The position numbers were made by a program, and so were the translations under genes. A stretch of 64,000 nt of DNA from Alteromonas sp. CI.11.F.A3 (GTDB lineage Bacteria; Pseudomonadota; Gammaproteobacteria; Enterobacterales; Alteromonadaceae), in the NCBI RefSeq assembly GCF_032925565.1, contig NZ_CP136708.1, positions 3,100,001-3,164,000 of the forward strand, read 5' to 3'. A model generated the notes under the pieces. The model saw only the letters and a list, made by a program, of their open reading frames with translations, was not told the origin of the DNA and did not search any database. Shown one piece after another: positions 26,916 through 37,003 of this stretch (the first letter of the stretch is position 1; every line of letters starts with the position of its first letter).

Positions 26916-28028
26916 TTGAGTACATTGGTAAGTAATGAATTTGATTTGGAACCGGCAGACACAAAACGTTTGTCTAACTTATGTGGGCCGTTTAACGACA
27001 ACATTAAGCAAATAGAGCGCAGGTTGGGAGTAGAAATTACTTACCGAAATAATGCGTTCAAGGTGTTAGGTGAGCCACGTCAAATTCAGAGCGCCACTGA
27101 ATTACTTAAACAGCTGTATGTAGAAACTCAGCCAGTAAAAGGCCGCTTGCCTGAACTTGAACCTGAGCAAGTGCACTTGGCTATTCAACAGGCCGCGGCT
27201 TTAGAGCAAGATACAGGGTCAGGCGCTGGCGATTTCGGTAAAGAAGTACACATTCGCACAAAACGCGGCGTTATTAAGCCTCGTAATCCGAATCAAGCTC
27301 AGTATGTGGCGAATGTTTTAAACTACGACATCACCTTTGGTGTAGGCCCTGCTGGTACTGGTAAAACGTATTTAGCCGTTGCTGCAGCCGTTGATGCGTT
27401 AGAACGCCAAGAAATACGTAGAATACTACTTACTCGCCCTGCGGTAGAAGCGGGTGAGAAGTTAGGCTTTTTGCCAGGCGACCTTTCACAGAAAGTAGAC
27501 CCTTACTTACGCCCGCTTTACGATGCCTTGTTTGAAATGTTGGGTTTCGAAAAAGTTGAAAAGCTAATGGAACGTAACGTCATAGAAGTGGCGCCATTAG
27601 CCTACATGCGTGGCCGTACGTTAAACGATGCCTTTATTATTTTGGATGAAAGTCAAAATACCACGGTTGAACAAATGAAAATGTTCTTAACCCGTATTGG
27701 CTTTAATTCAAAAGCGGTTATTACCGGAGATATTACCCAGGTAGATTTACCTCGTGGTGCCCGTTCTGGTTTACGCCACGCTATCGAAGTATTGGATAAT
27801 GTTGACGATATTTCGTTTAACTTCTTCAACGCTGAAGATGTGGTAAGACACCCTGTAGTTGCTCGAATCGTGCGTGCTTATGAGCATTATGACGCCGAGC
27901 AAGAGCGTGTTCGCAAAGAGAAGAAAGAGGAAGCCCTTCGTCTTCAACGTGAACAAGCTGATGCTAATGCCTTATCTGGTAGTTCATCTAATAGTACATC
28001 TGTACAACAGAATAGCGATAGCCAGTGA
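26916..28028 (+). CDS. ybeZ: PhoH-like ATPase YbeZ, TTG start
   Basis: A 370-aa PhoH-family P-loop protein with Walker [12 protein letters not shown] (about 143-153), Walker B-type [10 protein letters not shown], and GARSGLRHA. YbeZ acts with YbeY in rRNA and ribosome quality control, possibly as an RNA helicase. The most likely start is TTG 26916 with GAGG about 12 bases upstream; the exact start is not certain. Its last bases overlap the ybeY start (GTGA), so the two are translationally coupled. The C-terminal 40 residues are Arg/Glu then Ser/Asn-rich and look disordered. Confidence 0.95.
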   Translation: MSTLVSNEFDLEPADTKRLSNLCGPFNDNIKQIERRLGVEITYRNNAFKVLGEPRQIQSATELLKQLYVETQPVKGRLPELEPEQVHLAIQQAAALEQDTGSGAGDFGKEVHIRTKRGVIKPRNPNQAQYVANVLNYDITFGVGPAGTGKTYLAVAAAVDALERQEIRRILLTRPAVEAGEKLGFLPGDLSQKVDPYLRPLYDALFEMLGFEKVEKLMERNVIEVAPLAYMRGRTLNDAFIILDESQNTTVEQMKMFLTRIGFNSKAVITGDITQVDLPRGARSGLRHAIEVLDNVDDISFNFFNAEDVVRHPVVARIVRAYEHYDAEQERVRKEKKEEALRLQREQADANALSGSSSNSTSVQQNSDSQ

Positions 28029-28492
28029 TAGCCATTGTAGATTACCAGCAAGCCTATGAAGCTGATGAGGAAATGGCTAAGGCCATTCCCTCTGTTGAGC
28101 AAATTGAAACCTGGGCTAATGCGGTACTTGTGGCCGAAAACACGGGCGAGCAAGAAGTTACCGTACGTTTCACCGATGATGAAGAGTCACAAACACTAAA
28201 CCATGAATACAGAGGTAAAGATAAGCCGACCAATGTGCTGTCTTTTCCTTTTGAAGTTCCACCCGGCATTGAAATGAACTTGCTTGGCGATTTGGTTATT
28301 TGTGTGCCTGTGATCATGCGTGAAGCAGAAGAGCAAGACAAAACACCCACCAACCACTTTGCCCATATGGTCATTCACGGAATATTACATCTTCTGGGAT
28401 ACGATCACATAGACGATGCAGATGCTGACATTATGGAAGCAAAAGAAATTCGTATATTGGCATCTTTAAATATTGGTAATCCTTATCAATAA
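28025..28492 (+). CDS. ybeY: Endoribonuclease YbeY (rRNA maturation factor), GTG start
   Basis: A zinc-dependent single-strand endoribonuclease needed for 16S rRNA 3' end maturation and 70S quality control. The [15 protein letters not shown] motif near 115-129 supplies the three zinc-binding His. The GTG start overlaps the ybeZ stop by the GTGA tetranucleotide. The 155-aa length matches the family. Confidence 0.97.
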   Translation: MIAIVDYQQAYEADEEMAKAIPSVEQIETWANAVLVAENTGEQEVTVRFTDDEESQTLNHEYRGKDKPTNVLSFPFEVPPGIEMNLLGDLVICVPVIMREAEEQDKTPTNHFAHMVIHGILHLLGYDHIDDADADIMEAKEIRILASLNIGNPYQ

Positions 28493-28619
28493 AACCCAAT
28501 AGCGCCAACAAGTTACACTTGGGTAGTTGCGTAATTTACGTGCAAATAAACAATAAAGGATTGACGCCCCTCCCCAAGACATTTAACGTTGACGTTGTAT
28601 CAATAAATTAGCGGACATT

Positions 28620-29477
28620 ATGAGCGACGATAATCCTCACTCTACCAACGGCTCCCAAGGAAAAAGTTGGTTAGACAAACTTAAACTTTCTATCTCTGGC
28701 GAGCCGAGAAGCAAACAAGAACTGGTTGAAGTTATTACTGAAGCCGAGCAGAACGAAATCATCGATCCCCAAACCCGGGAGATGATTGAAGGTGTAATAG
28801 GTGTCAACGAAATGCGAGTTAGGGATATTATGATCCCACGCGCGCAAATGACGACCATAGACGTTGAAAAAAACGTTGATGAATTCCTACCTGTTGTGTT
28901 GGAATCAGCCCACTCCCGCTTCCCCGTTATTAGTGAAGATAAAGATCATATTGAAGGCATATTGCTTGCTAAAGACTTACTGAGCTATGCGTTTAACCCA
29001 GAAAAAAGTCTTAATTTACGCGATATCTTACGCCCTGCCGTGATTGTGCCGGAAAGTAAGCGTGTAGATGTACTGCTAAAAGAATTTCGCCAACAACGCT
29101 ATCACATGGCTATTGTTGTGGATGAATACGGCGGTGTGTCTGGGCTTGTTACCATCGAAGATATACTAGAGATTATTGTTGGTGAAATTGAAGACGAATA
29201 CGATACCGAAGAAGACGGTACCGATGATATTCGCCCACTGAACAAATCGACCTATTCAGTTAAAGCGTTAACGCCTGTTGACGAATTTAACGCCTTCTTT
29301 GAAACCAAATTCAGCGAAGAAGAAGCCGATACCATTGGCGGTATTGTGCTTAAAGCGTTCGGGCACATGCCTGAAACGAACGATGAAGTTACCATTGGTG
29401 ATGTTCACTTTAAGGTAACCAACTCTGATAAACGCCGTCTTATACACCTTAAAGTATCGGTGGCCTCTCTGGAGTAA
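28620..29477 (+). CDS. ybeX: CorC/YbeX CBS-domain protein
   Basis: The 285-aa cytoplasmic protein has two CBS domains (about 65-185, with MIPRAQMTTIDVEKNV and VVDEYGGVSGLVTIEDILE) and a C-terminal CorC/HlyC transporter-associated domain. It is linked to magnesium and cobalt efflux, and YbeX also to ribosome metabolism, which fits the ybeZ-ybeY neighbourhood. It follows ybeY by 127 bases and precedes lnt by five. Confidence 0.95.
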   Translation: MSDDNPHSTNGSQGKSWLDKLKLSISGEPRSKQELVEVITEAEQNEIIDPQTREMIEGVIGVNEMRVRDIMIPRAQMTTIDVEKNVDEFLPVVLESAHSRFPVISEDKDHIEGILLAKDLLSYAFNPEKSLNLRDILRPAVIVPESKRVDVLLKEFRQQRYHMAIVVDEYGGVSGLVTIEDILEIIVGEIEDEYDTEEDGTDDIRPLNKSTYSVKALTPVDEFNAFFETKFSEEEADTIGGIVLKAFGHMPETNDEVTIGDVHFKVTNSDKRRLIHLKVSVASLE

Positions 29478-29482
29478 CTCCG

Positions 29483-30988
29483 TTGAAACGGTTCATTCCT
29501 TATTTACTGCTTTTACTAAGCGGCGCTAGCTTAACGCTGGCGTTTGCCCCCTTTGGTATCTGGCCACTTGTTATCCCCGCGTTTGCATTGGGTATCCGGC
29601 AAGTGATGAAACTTACGCATCGCCCTTTTTTAGCGGGCTGGTTGTTCGGACTAGGCTGGTTTGGAGCAGGTATTAGTTGGGTACATGTAAGCATTGCCGA
29701 TTTTGGTGGCTTACCGCTAATTGCATCCATAGGCCTCATGGTTTTATTATGTAGCTACCTTGCGTTGTTTCCGGCGCTTGCGTTTAAGCTTACTGCTCGC
29801 TATTTCCCTCATCGTCTTTGGCCATTGGCTTTACCTTTTTTCTGGGTATTCGCAGAATGGTTACGCAGTTGGTTATTAAGCGGTTTTCCGTGGCTTTCTT
29901 TAGGCTATAGCCAAATCGATAGTGCTCTAGTGGGTTGGGCACCCATTATTGGTGAAACCGGCATGACGGCCTTGCTGGTAATCGGAGCAAGCTTGTTTGC
30001 CGTGGCGCGTACTAAAGGTCATTTTACCGGCGCGGTTGTGGTTAGCTTAGCTTTATATATTAGCGGGTTTATTGCCAATCAGCATACATGGGTTGCGCCT
30101 AAGCAGCAGTATAATGTTGCAATGGCGCAGGGTAATATTGCACAGTCTTTGCGATGGGTACCTGAACAAGACCGCCCTACAATGGACCGTTATTTAAATC
30201 TTACGGAACCGCTGTGGAATAACGACCTGATTATATGGCCTGAAGCAGCGGTACCAAAATTAGAGCCCCTCGCGTTAGATTACTTAACACAAGTTAATGC
30301 TCGCGCCTTTGCCGAGAACACAGCGCTTATCACAGGCATTGTTAATTTTAATTGGGAAACCGATGAGGCGTGGAACAATTTGATTGTACTGGGTAAAAGA
30401 ACCCCAGATTCCACAACACCAGACTATCAGTACTTCCACAACAACCGGTTTGCTAAACACCATTTATTACCCATTGGTGAATTTGTGCCTTTTGAAGATT
30501 GGTTACGCCCCTTAGCGCCTTTATTCGATTTGCCCATGTCTTCCTTTGCAAGAGGTGATTTTCAGCAAGCTAATCTCGTTGCTAATGGTATCCATTTGGC
30601 GCCAGCAATTTGTTTTGAGATTGCCTTCCCAAGGCAGGTAGCTGCGAATATTTACAACACCACCGACATGATAATTACGGTAAGTAACGATGCGTGGTTT
30701 GGCCATTCTCATGGCCCAGCTCAGCATTTAGACATTGCCCGTATGCGCGCCGCCGAGTTTGGACGCCCTGTGGTGCGTGCTACCAATAATGGCATCACCG
30801 CTTTTATTGACCACAAAGGCAATATAACTGCACGGTTACCTCAATTTGAAGCGGCCAGTTTAACTGCCCCAGTGTTGGCAACCTCTGGTTTTACGCCCTA
30901 TTACCTGATTCAGGACATAGGCGTATGGGTGCTTGTTTTGGTATTTTTCTTTATTGCGCTGTGGTTAAGAAAACGTTCGAAGGCTTAG
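29483..30988 (+). CDS. lnt: Apolipoprotein N-acyltransferase, TTG start
   Basis: Adds the third acyl chain to the N-terminal Cys of lipoproteins in the inner membrane. The 501-aa protein has six N-terminal membrane helices, then a periplasmic nitrilase-like domain with the catalytic Glu in IIWPEAAVP, Lys in FAKHHLLPIGEFVPFE and Cys in APAICFEIAFP, and a final membrane helix. The TTG start has GGAG eight bases upstream. It is the last gene of the miaB string and ends at a terminator. Confidence 0.97.
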   Translation: MKRFIPYLLLLLSGASLTLAFAPFGIWPLVIPAFALGIRQVMKLTHRPFLAGWLFGLGWFGAGISWVHVSIADFGGLPLIASIGLMVLLCSYLALFPALAFKLTARYFPHRLWPLALPFFWVFAEWLRSWLLSGFPWLSLGYSQIDSALVGWAPIIGETGMTALLVIGASLFAVARTKGHFTGAVVVSLALYISGFIANQHTWVAPKQQYNVAMAQGNIAQSLRWVPEQDRPTMDRYLNLTEPLWNNDLIIWPEAAVPKLEPLALDYLTQVNARAFAENTALITGIVNFNWETDEAWNNLIVLGKRTPDSTTPDYQYFHNNRFAKHHLLPIGEFVPFEDWLRPLAPLFDLPMSSFARGDFQQANLVANGIHLAPAICFEIAFPRQVAANIYNTTDMIITVSNDAWFGHSHGPAQHLDIARMRAAEFGRPVVRATNNGITAFIDHKGNITARLPQFEAASLTAPVLATSGFTPYYLIQDIGVWVLVLVFFFIALWLRKRSKA

Positions 30989-31055
30989 TAGCGAAGCCAA
31001 TCGCCTAGTTTTAATTGATTCGGCAAGTTGAATGGACGAACTAAAATTCAAGCAT

Positions 31056-31085
31056 AAAAAAACGGCGCTTCATGCGCCGTTTTTG
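31056..31085. terminator. Intrinsic terminator between lnt and pta (bidirectional)
   Basis: AAAACGGCGC / GCGCCGTTTT stem with TTCAT loop; T-runs on both strands. It ends the lnt transcript and can also end the convergent ackA-pta transcript. Confidence 0.92.
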
Positions 31086-31194
31086 TACGTGTAACTAACT
31101 AGTTTTCATAGTCATAAACTAATCGATACAGCCTTAATCCAAAAATACAGCCTTGAACTGCTATAAGGTCGTGAACTGAATGTACAGCCCCGAA

Positions 31195-33330
31195 CTAATT
31201 CGCGGCCTGAATAGCAGTTAACGCAATAGTAAACACAATATCATCTACTAATGCCCCACGGCTTAAGTCGTTGACTGGCTTGCGCATGCCTTGCAGCATT
31301 GGCCCAATACACACCAAATCAAAACTACGTTGTACCGCTTTGTAAGTGGTGTTCCCCGTATTCAAATCCGGGAATACAAATACGTTCGCTTTGCCCGCAA
31401 CTGGGCTATTTGGTGCCTTACTGCGCCCTACACTTTCAATGGCTGCTGCATCATATTGAAGCGGCCCATCAATCAGTAAATCTGGGCGAAGTTTTTGCGC
31501 TATTTCCGTTGCTTCACGTACTTTTTCAACATCACTGCCTGCACCTGATGTACCGGTAGAATAACTGATCATGGCCACTCTTGGTTCAATACCAAACATC
31601 TGCGCCGACGTAGCAGACTGAATAGCAATATCCGCCAGCTGCTGGGCGTTAGGATCTGGATTTATCGCGCAATCGCCATAAACCAAGACTTGGTCTGGCA
31701 GCAACATGAAAAATACCGATGATACTAACGACGCATTTTCTGCTGTTTTTATTAACTGCAGTGCCGGACGAATAGTATTCGCGGTAGTGTGAACAGCGCC
31801 AGACACTAAGCCATCAACATCACCTTGCTGTAACATCATTGTACCTAAGGTCACGTTGTCTTGTAGCAGCTCACGAGCGACTACATCGGTAACCCCTTTA
31901 TGCCCTCGAAGCTTCACTAACCCAGCCACATAATCTTCTTGAATGGCCGCAGGTGAAACAATTTCAACCCCATCGCCTAACACCACGCCTTGCTGCTGTG
32001 CTACGCGTTGTATTTCGCTTTCATCACCAATAAGCACGGGGCGCGCTAGCCCCCGTTTGGCACATATAGCGGCGGCAGCCACGGTACGGGGTTCATTACC
32101 TTCAGGCAGTACCACGCGTTTATTAACTTGGCGGGCACGATTGGTAAGGTAATAGCGAAATGCGGAGGGAGAAAGTTTCTTTTGACGTGATACTTTTTCG
32201 GTAAGCGAAGATACCCATTTGGCATCTAAACTTTCTGCTGCATGTACCATCACTTTTTCGATACGCTGGCTATCATCTACCGGCACTTCTTGATTGAAGG
32301 CATGAAGATTTTGTGCGGTTTGCCACGTATTAGTATTGACTAACATGACAGGCAAACCTGTTTCCAGTGCTTGGCTACATAACTGCTTTATATTTTCATC
32401 TGGTTGATAACCACCAGTTAGTAACAGCGCGCCTAACTTGGTGCCATTTAACGCCGCTAAGCAGCATGAAACAAATACATCACCTCTATCACCAGACATC
32501 ACTTGCAGTGCACCTGGCTTTAGGGTGTGTGTCATATTATGAATTTCACGGGCAGCAAACGTAACGCTGCTTAATCGACGTGAAGCAATATTGCCTTCGC
32601 TAATTAATGTGGCGTTCAAGTGCTTTGCAATATCGATAGCACGAGGCGACATGAGCTCGGCGTTCCAATCAATATTTCCCAGCAGGTTTAAGCCTTTGGC
32701 AAAAATAGGTAACTCGCGCAACGCTTTACTGCGCGTTTCATCATGCTCTGGTGCTTCTAGCACACTCAAATCGGTACGAAGCTGACCATGTTCGTCGTAA
32801 GGCGCGTTCACTTTGTTAAATATGCAACCTACTACCTTTTTACTTTTATGGCCGCCGTAAGCGTCTACCACAATTTCAAGGCGATGGTTAATATCAACAG
32901 GATCATCGTTTCCTGGCACGCAAACAAACACAATATCGGCATCTAAAGCGCGACTAATTTCAAGGTTCAATCGCTCTGCGTAGGGGTGATGGCGAGTTGT
33001 TACCAAGCCTTCGATAACGGCTACGGCATCGGGTTCTTGATGCGCCTCAAAGCGCTCTATAATCTCTTCAAGTAATTCATCAGTATTGTCGCTACTGATC
33101 ATTCTCTCTACTACGTTCAAATCAAACGGCGCAATAGGCTTAACGCTACAATGGTGACTAATAATCGCTGTTGAGCGTTCTTCACCAGTATCGCCTCGGC
33201 GAGGCTGTGCTACAGGTTTAAAAAAATTCAGTTTAATGGCTTGTTCTTCTAATGCACGAACTAGCCCAATGCTGACAGTAGTTAACCCTACGCTAGTGCC
33301 AACGGGGATCAGCATAATACGGCGTGACAT
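31195..33330 (-). CDS. pta: Phosphate acetyltransferase (long form)
   Basis: Interconverts acetyl-CoA and acetyl phosphate. The 711-aa protein has an N-terminal P-loop-like/AAA_26 domain ([22 protein letters not shown]), a DRTGG domain in the middle, and the C-terminal catalytic PTA_PTB domain (about 390-710) with [34 protein letters not shown] and [19 protein letters not shown]. Length matches E. coli Pta (714). AGGAG lies before the ATG. It follows ackA by 64 bases and together they form the acetate switch pathway. Confidence 0.98.
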   Translation of the reverse strand: MSRRIMLIPVGTSVGLTTVSIGLVRALEEQAIKLNFFKPVAQPRRGDTGEERSTAIISHHCSVKPIAPFDLNVVERMISSDNTDELLEEIIERFEAHQEPDAVAVIEGLVTTRHHPYAERLNLEISRALDADIVFVCVPGNDDPVDINHRLEIVVDAYGGHKSKKVVGCIFNKVNAPYDEHGQLRTDLSVLEAPEHDETRSKALRELPIFAKGLNLLGNIDWNAELMSPRAIDIAKHLNATLISEGNIASRRLSSVTFAAREIHNMTHTLKPGALQVMSGDRGDVFVSCCLAALNGTKLGALLLTGGYQPDENIKQLCSQALETGLPVMLVNTNTWQTAQNLHAFNQEVPVDDSQRIEKVMVHAAESLDAKWVSSLTEKVSRQKKLSPSAFRYYLTNRARQVNKRVVLPEGNEPRTVAAAAICAKRGLARPVLIGDESEIQRVAQQQGVVLGDGVEIVSPAAIQEDYVAGLVKLRGHKGVTDVVARELLQDNVTLGTMMLQQGDVDGLVSGAVHTTANTIRPALQLIKTAENASLVSSVFFMLLPDQVLVYGDCAINPDPNAQQLADIAIQSATSAQMFGIEPRVAMISYSTGTSGAGSDVEKVREATEIAQKLRPDLLIDGPLQYDAAAIESVGRSKAPNSPVAGKANVFVFPDLNTGNTTYKAVQRSFDLVCIGPMLQGMRKPVNDLSRGALVDDIVFTIALTAIQAAN

Positions 33331-33394
33331 AGTTGCTCCTAAAGCAAAGACAATTTACGCGAAAACAATTTACGCAAAAGTTTATCCAAAAAAG

Positions 33395-34576
33395 CTAGGC
33401 AAATTTCGCAGCTTCGGCGGCGATAACCCACTCTTCATTAGTGGGTACGATTAAAATAGGTTTGGTGGATGAAGAAGACGCTATATTTCCTTTTGCACCA
33501 AAACGCATAGCTTGGTTACTTTGCTCATCTAGCGTAAAACCAAGGTGAGAAAAATAACCCATGGTAGTGGCGCGAATGTACGATGAATTTTCACCAATAC
33601 CACCGGTAAACACTACAGCATCTAAGGACGGCACCGCTATCATGTAACTAGATATATACTTGGCTAAGCGATAGCAGAACATTTCAAGAGCTAATAGCGC
33701 GCCTTCATGCCCCGCTTCTGCCGCTTCTTCTAAGGTACGGCAATCGTTACTTAGTTCCGAAATACCTGCTAGGCCAGATTCTTTATTAATCAGTGAATTA
33801 ATTTCAGCGGCAGTCTTTCCTAACTTTTCCTGTAACGTACCCGGCAGGCTGGGATCAATATCGCCGCAGCGCGTTCCCATCATCAAACCTTCAAGCGGCG
33901 TAAACCCCATACTGGTATCTACGGCAACACCTTTTTGAATAGCCGTAACGCTACAGCCATTCCCTAAATGAGCACTAATAATGCTAGTTTCTTCAACAGG
34001 TTTATTTAGCAACTGTGCAGTACTGCCTAAAATAAATTTGTGGCTAGTTCCATGAAACCCATATTTACGCACACCATGCTGCTCGTACAAGGCTTTGGGT
34101 AGCGCATACATATAAGCACGCTTTGGCATTTGCTGGAAAAAAGAAGTATCGAATACCACGATATGAGGTAAATCTGGGTACGCAGCTTGGGCAGTGGTGA
34201 TGCCTTTCAGGTTAGCTAAGTTGTGCAGCGGCGCCATGCTCGCATATTCTTCTACCGAGGCTAATACGCTATCGTCGACTAACGCTGCTTCTTTAAAGCG
34301 TTCACCACCGTGAACGACTCGATGGCCCAAAGCAATTGGATTAACACCTGTACTAGCAATTATGTTTTGAATTGCTGCTAATGCTTCTGCATGAGTGGCA
34401 TTGGCAGGTAGGGTTTGCTGCTCTTTTTGTCCGTTTAATTTAAACGATATACTTGCATCATCATTTCCTAAGCTTTCTGCAATACCACTTAGACCAGCTT
34501 CACCTGTATCGGCATCTATAATAGCGAATTTTACTGACGAACTGCCGCAATTTAATACAATAACTTCTTTTTTCAT
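33395..34576 (-). CDS. ackA: Acetate kinase
   Basis: Transfers phosphate between acetyl phosphate and ADP, making ATP and acetate, or running in reverse for acetate use. The 393-aa protein has VLNCGSSSVKFAI at the N-terminus, HRVVHGGERF, FGFHGTSH-type KYGFHGTSHKF, the acetate/propionate kinase signature and GGIGENSSYIR near the C-terminus. It is upstream of pta, the common ackA-pta operon. The 525-base upstream region separates it from a divergent hsp20 gene. Confidence 0.98.
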   Translation of the reverse strand: MKKEVIVLNCGSSSVKFAIIDADTGEAGLSGIAESLGNDDASISFKLNGQKEQQTLPANATHAEALAAIQNIIASTGVNPIALGHRVVHGGERFKEAALVDDSVLASVEEYASMAPLHNLANLKGITTAQAAYPDLPHIVVFDTSFFQQMPKRAYMYALPKALYEQHGVRKYGFHGTSHKFILGSTAQLLNKPVEETSIISAHLGNGCSVTAIQKGVAVDTSMGFTPLEGLMMGTRCGDIDPSLPGTLQEKLGKTAAEINSLINKESGLAGISELSNDCRTLEEAAEAGHEGALLALEMFCYRLAKYISSYMIAVPSLDAVVFTGGIGENSSYIRATTMGYFSHLGFTLDEQSNQAMRFGAKGNIASSSSTKPILIVPTNEEWVIAAEAAKFA

Positions 34577-34975
34577 TAGATTTCTTGAGTTTGATTAAGT
34601 AACAAAAAGAACGCTAAGTGTAGCATTTATGTACATAAATGCTTACTTAATACTCTTTAAAGTAAATTCTAATAATACTATCCCACATAGCGCAGATGCA
34701 ATTAATTATCATTTAGTTGAGTGGTTGTTGTATGTACTGCTTAGACGTCACCCTAGATTATTTTTCACATATTTTTTATTTATTTGATGGTTATCTATTT
34801 TCAAAAAAGTAAGGAAAAAGCAAAGCGCAAAAACCTTCATAGATAAGCTTGATTAATAGCGCTTCGGTCGCACTTTATAACGCATGGTGACCAAGGCAAA
34901 TTAGCGTTCGTCGCGGGGAAAACTAAATAGCTCTCACGCTTTAAAATATAAATTTAAATTTTTTTTAAGAAAAAC
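34577..34975. other. Divergent intergenic region between ackA and hsp20
   Basis: About 400 bases, very AT-rich with a GC-richer patch near 34850-34930. It should contain the ackA promoter. I see no reading frame with protein-like character and no clear operator. Confidence 0.4.
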
Positions 34976-35003
34976 CTTGAAAAGAATTTGAGCCACCCTA
35001 TAT
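34976..35003 (+). promoter_or_regulatory. Sigma-32 heat-shock promoter of hsp20
   Basis: CTTGAAAA (34976-34983) and CCCTATAT (34996-35003), with 13 bases between the CTTGAAA core and the -10, match the RpoH consensus. Transcription should start near 35010. Confidence 0.8.
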
Positions 35004-35009
35004 CTATTA

Positions 35010-35104
35010 TGTCGACGCTGAAAGCTCAGGTTGACAACACCGCCGCCGAATAGTCGGGGCGAATTATTTTTAACATATTGCTAAATTAATAGGATATGAC
35101 TATG
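35010..35104 (+). ncRNA. Probable ROSE-like RNA thermometer in the hsp20 leader
   Basis: The leader from the sigma-32 start to the hsp20 AUG is about 90 bases. It has a GC hairpin (35041-35061, CGCC/GGCG and CCGA/TCGG), then TTGCT (35078-35082) eight bases before AGGAT (35091-35095), the Shine-Dalgarno. Pairing these gives U-A and C-G pairs around G.G and U.U mismatches, the hallmark of ROSE elements ahead of small heat-shock genes. Heat would open the weak helix and free the ribosome site. Confidence 0.65.
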
Positions 35105-35545
35105 CGTACTATCGATCTATCTCCACTTTACCGTTCATTTATTGGTTCTGACCACTTAGCTTCATTGGTTGATGCCGCTTCTCGTGCTGAAAAACAAAGT
35201 ACTTACCCCCCTTACAACATTGAATTGCTTGGCGATGATAAATATCGCGTCACAATGGCGATAGCGGGTTTCAGTAAAGATGACGTATCCATTGAAGTTC
35301 AAGAAAACACCCTAGTGATAACAGGTACACGTAAGACGGAAGAAAAAGAATCCGCCGAACGTAAGTTTCTTCATAAAGGAATATCCGAGCGTAATTTCGA
35401 AAGGAAATTCCAACTGGGCGACCATGTGAAGGTGTTAGCTGCTGATATGGAAAATGGGTTATTGCACATCGATATGGAGCGTGTCATACCCGAAGCTAAA
35501 AAACCTCGTCAAATTGAGATTGGTTCTCGATTAATAGAGAGTTAA
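35102..35545 (+). CDS. ibpA: Small heat-shock protein (Hsp20/IbpA type)
   Basis: A holdase chaperone that binds unfolding proteins until DnaK can refold them. The 147-aa protein has the IbpA-like start MRTIDLSPLYRS, an alpha-crystallin domain (about 35-125) and the closing GLLHIDMERVIPEAKKP with a short tail. I choose the ATG at 35102 over 35096: AGGA is seven bases away, while 35096 would be only one base from it. Control is by a sigma-32 promoter and a probable RNA thermometer. It is a single-gene unit with its own terminator. Confidence 0.93.
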   Translation: MRTIDLSPLYRSFIGSDHLASLVDAASRAEKQSTYPPYNIELLGDDKYRVTMAIAGFSKDDVSIEVQENTLVITGTRKTEEKESAERKFLHKGISERNFERKFQLGDHVKVLAADMENGLLHIDMERVIPEAKKPRQIEIGSRLIES

Positions 35546-35579
35546 ACAAAGCTTTTAAAAATCATTTCCCTGGTTTTGG

Positions 35580-35604
35580 ACGGCGCTGAGAAGCGCCGTT
35601 TTTT
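35580..35604 (+). terminator. Intrinsic terminator after hsp20
   Basis: ACGGCGCT / AGCGCCGT stem with GAGA loop and a T-run, 35 bases after the stop. Confidence 0.93.
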
Positions 35605-35646
35605 CGTTTACACCTAACATATGAGAAACAAGGTTATCGGTAAGAT

Positions 35647-36036
35647 TTATTCGGTAAAATTTATTGTGTAGTTAGCTTTACCGCCTTCGGCAGACTCGAA
35701 CGTTCCCGAAATATTACAATGAGAGAGTTCGCCTGTTGCACTTCCTTCAATAGAGGAAAAGTTGCTGCTGGCAATGCCATTTTCAAATTTTCCATCGTGT
35801 TTAAAAGAGACGGTGCCTCGACGACCGTCTATAACCCCTACAAAACTCTCGAATCCAACGAATAGCGCCAACATTGATGTTTGATAAGACATGAGAAATT
35901 CAACGTCGCTTTGCCCCGCCATGCTGCCTTCATAAGCTTGGGTAATGCTAGCATGGGTTTGCTTAACACCTTCTCGTTTTTCACTTAGTATATTTTCATC
36001 CCACCCCGTAATGGAAAATTGCCCATTGCAGTTCAT
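35647..36036 (-). CDS. DUF3224-like protein of unknown function (129 aa)
   Basis: The predicted 129-aa protein opens MNCNGQFSITGWDENILSE and is mostly beta-strand, with a SDVEFLMSYQ core and SFKHDGKFENG and GTFESAEGGKANYTINF strands near the end. The pattern matches the DUF3224 family (small beta-barrel, function unknown); this is from memory of the family. I choose the ATG at 36036 because GGAG sits about eight bases upstream; an ATG at 36069 lacks one. No signal peptide, so cytoplasmic. Single-gene unit. Confidence 0.75.
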   Translation of the reverse strand: MNCNGQFSITGWDENILSEKREGVKQTHASITQAYEGSMAGQSDVEFLMSYQTSMLALFVGFESFVGVIDGRRGTVSFKHDGKFENGIASSNFSSIEGSATGELSHCNISGTFESAEGGKANYTINFTE

Positions 36037-36139
36037 TGTTTGCTCCAGAGAAAAAGTGTGGTCACACAATACAAGTGAGTGCGACGCCGTTCAACATAAA
36101 ATTGTTACACACTGTTACAGCCGATAATCAGATTATTAA

Positions 36140-36685
36140 CTAAATAAACCCTTTTAATCTTGCAAGTCCAAACGCATTGCAGGTAGATGCATCTTTAATC
36201 GTACCTTCAGCAATCATTGATTCTAATTCCTTTAAATGCACGGGTATGATTTTTAAATCTTCTTCCTCAACATCTAACTTCTGCTCTCCCTGCGTTAGCC
36301 CTTTTGCGACAAATATATGATAGCCCTGATTGCAAAAACCATAGGCGAGGTATTGAAAGCCAACATAATGCATTTCATCGGCAGTAAACCCCGTTTCTTC
36401 TTTTAATTCGCCCGCAGCCAACACTTTAGGATCGGCATCGGGGTTGTCTTCCCAAGCACCTTGTGGAAATTCTAGCAGTCGCTGCTCTACTGTGTAGCGG
36501 TATTGTTCAACCAAATAAACAATATCACCATCGATGGGAAGGATAATCGCAAAATCTGGTTTTTCAACAACGCCATAAATGCCTTCATTCCCACTCGCGC
36601 GTCGAATTCTATCTTCTCGTACTTTCAGCCACTTATTTTCGTAAACCACTTTCGAGGTAAGCGTTTCAATATCCCTATTCGACAT
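36140..36685 (-). CDS. Nudix hydrolase, probably ADP-ribose pyrophosphatase-like
   Basis: A 181-aa Nudix protein. The Nudix box is GELKEETGFTA after LEFPQGAWEDNPDADPKVLAA; the usual Arg of REUxEExGU is Gly, but the metal-binding Glu residues remain. The YRYTVEQRLLEFPQG segment resembles NudF-type ADP-sugar pyrophosphatases, so a nucleoside diphosphate sugar is the likely substrate. The ATG at 36685 is preferred, with AAAGG upstream; a longer frame to 36754 adds a hydrophobic, poorly supported N-terminus. Confidence 0.88.
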   Translation of the reverse strand: MSNRDIETLTSKVVYENKWLKVREDRIRRASGNEGIYGVVEKPDFAIILPIDGDIVYLVEQYRYTVEQRLLEFPQGAWEDNPDADPKVLAAGELKEETGFTADEMHYVGFQYLAYGFCNQGYHIFVAKGLTQGEQKLDVEEEDLKIIPVHLKELESMIAEGTIKDASTCNAFGLARLKGFI

Positions 36686-36916
36686 AATAGCGCCTTTTGG
36701 TAAGCCGGAAAAAGTTAGTGTACAAGTGCTACCCACGATGAGCAACCACTGCAAATCAGCCTTACTAATGCGCTAAAAGTCTTATAAAAAGACTTTGTAA
36801 AAGAACTGAAGAGAAAGTAGACAGAGAAAATTGGACACACACATTAATTTGCTTTTATTTATGAGGTTTCTAGAAATGAGGAAAGAGACAAGAACGTGTG
36901 GGTACAGGTGAAAATA
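36686..36916. other. Gap upstream of the Nudix gene
   Basis: Part of a 318-base gap. It should hold the Nudix promoter on the minus strand; no gene or clear hexamers recognised. Confidence 0.3.
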
Positions 36917-36957
36917 GACAGTCACTCACATCGCTTTGTGTGATTTAAGTGACTGTC
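36917..36957 (-). terminator. Long hairpin, probable terminator of the 623-aa membrane protein gene
   Basis: Ten-base perfect stem (GACAGTCACT / AGTGACTGTC) with an inner CACA/TGTG pairing. On the minus strand it is followed by TATTTTC; on the plus strand a seven-T run begins a few bases later. It lies 47 bases after the stop of the minus-strand gene. Confidence 0.55.
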
Positions 36958-37003
36958 CTACTTTTTTTAATGCTAACACTACATTAAGGGGCAAACGTAA
37001 GGT

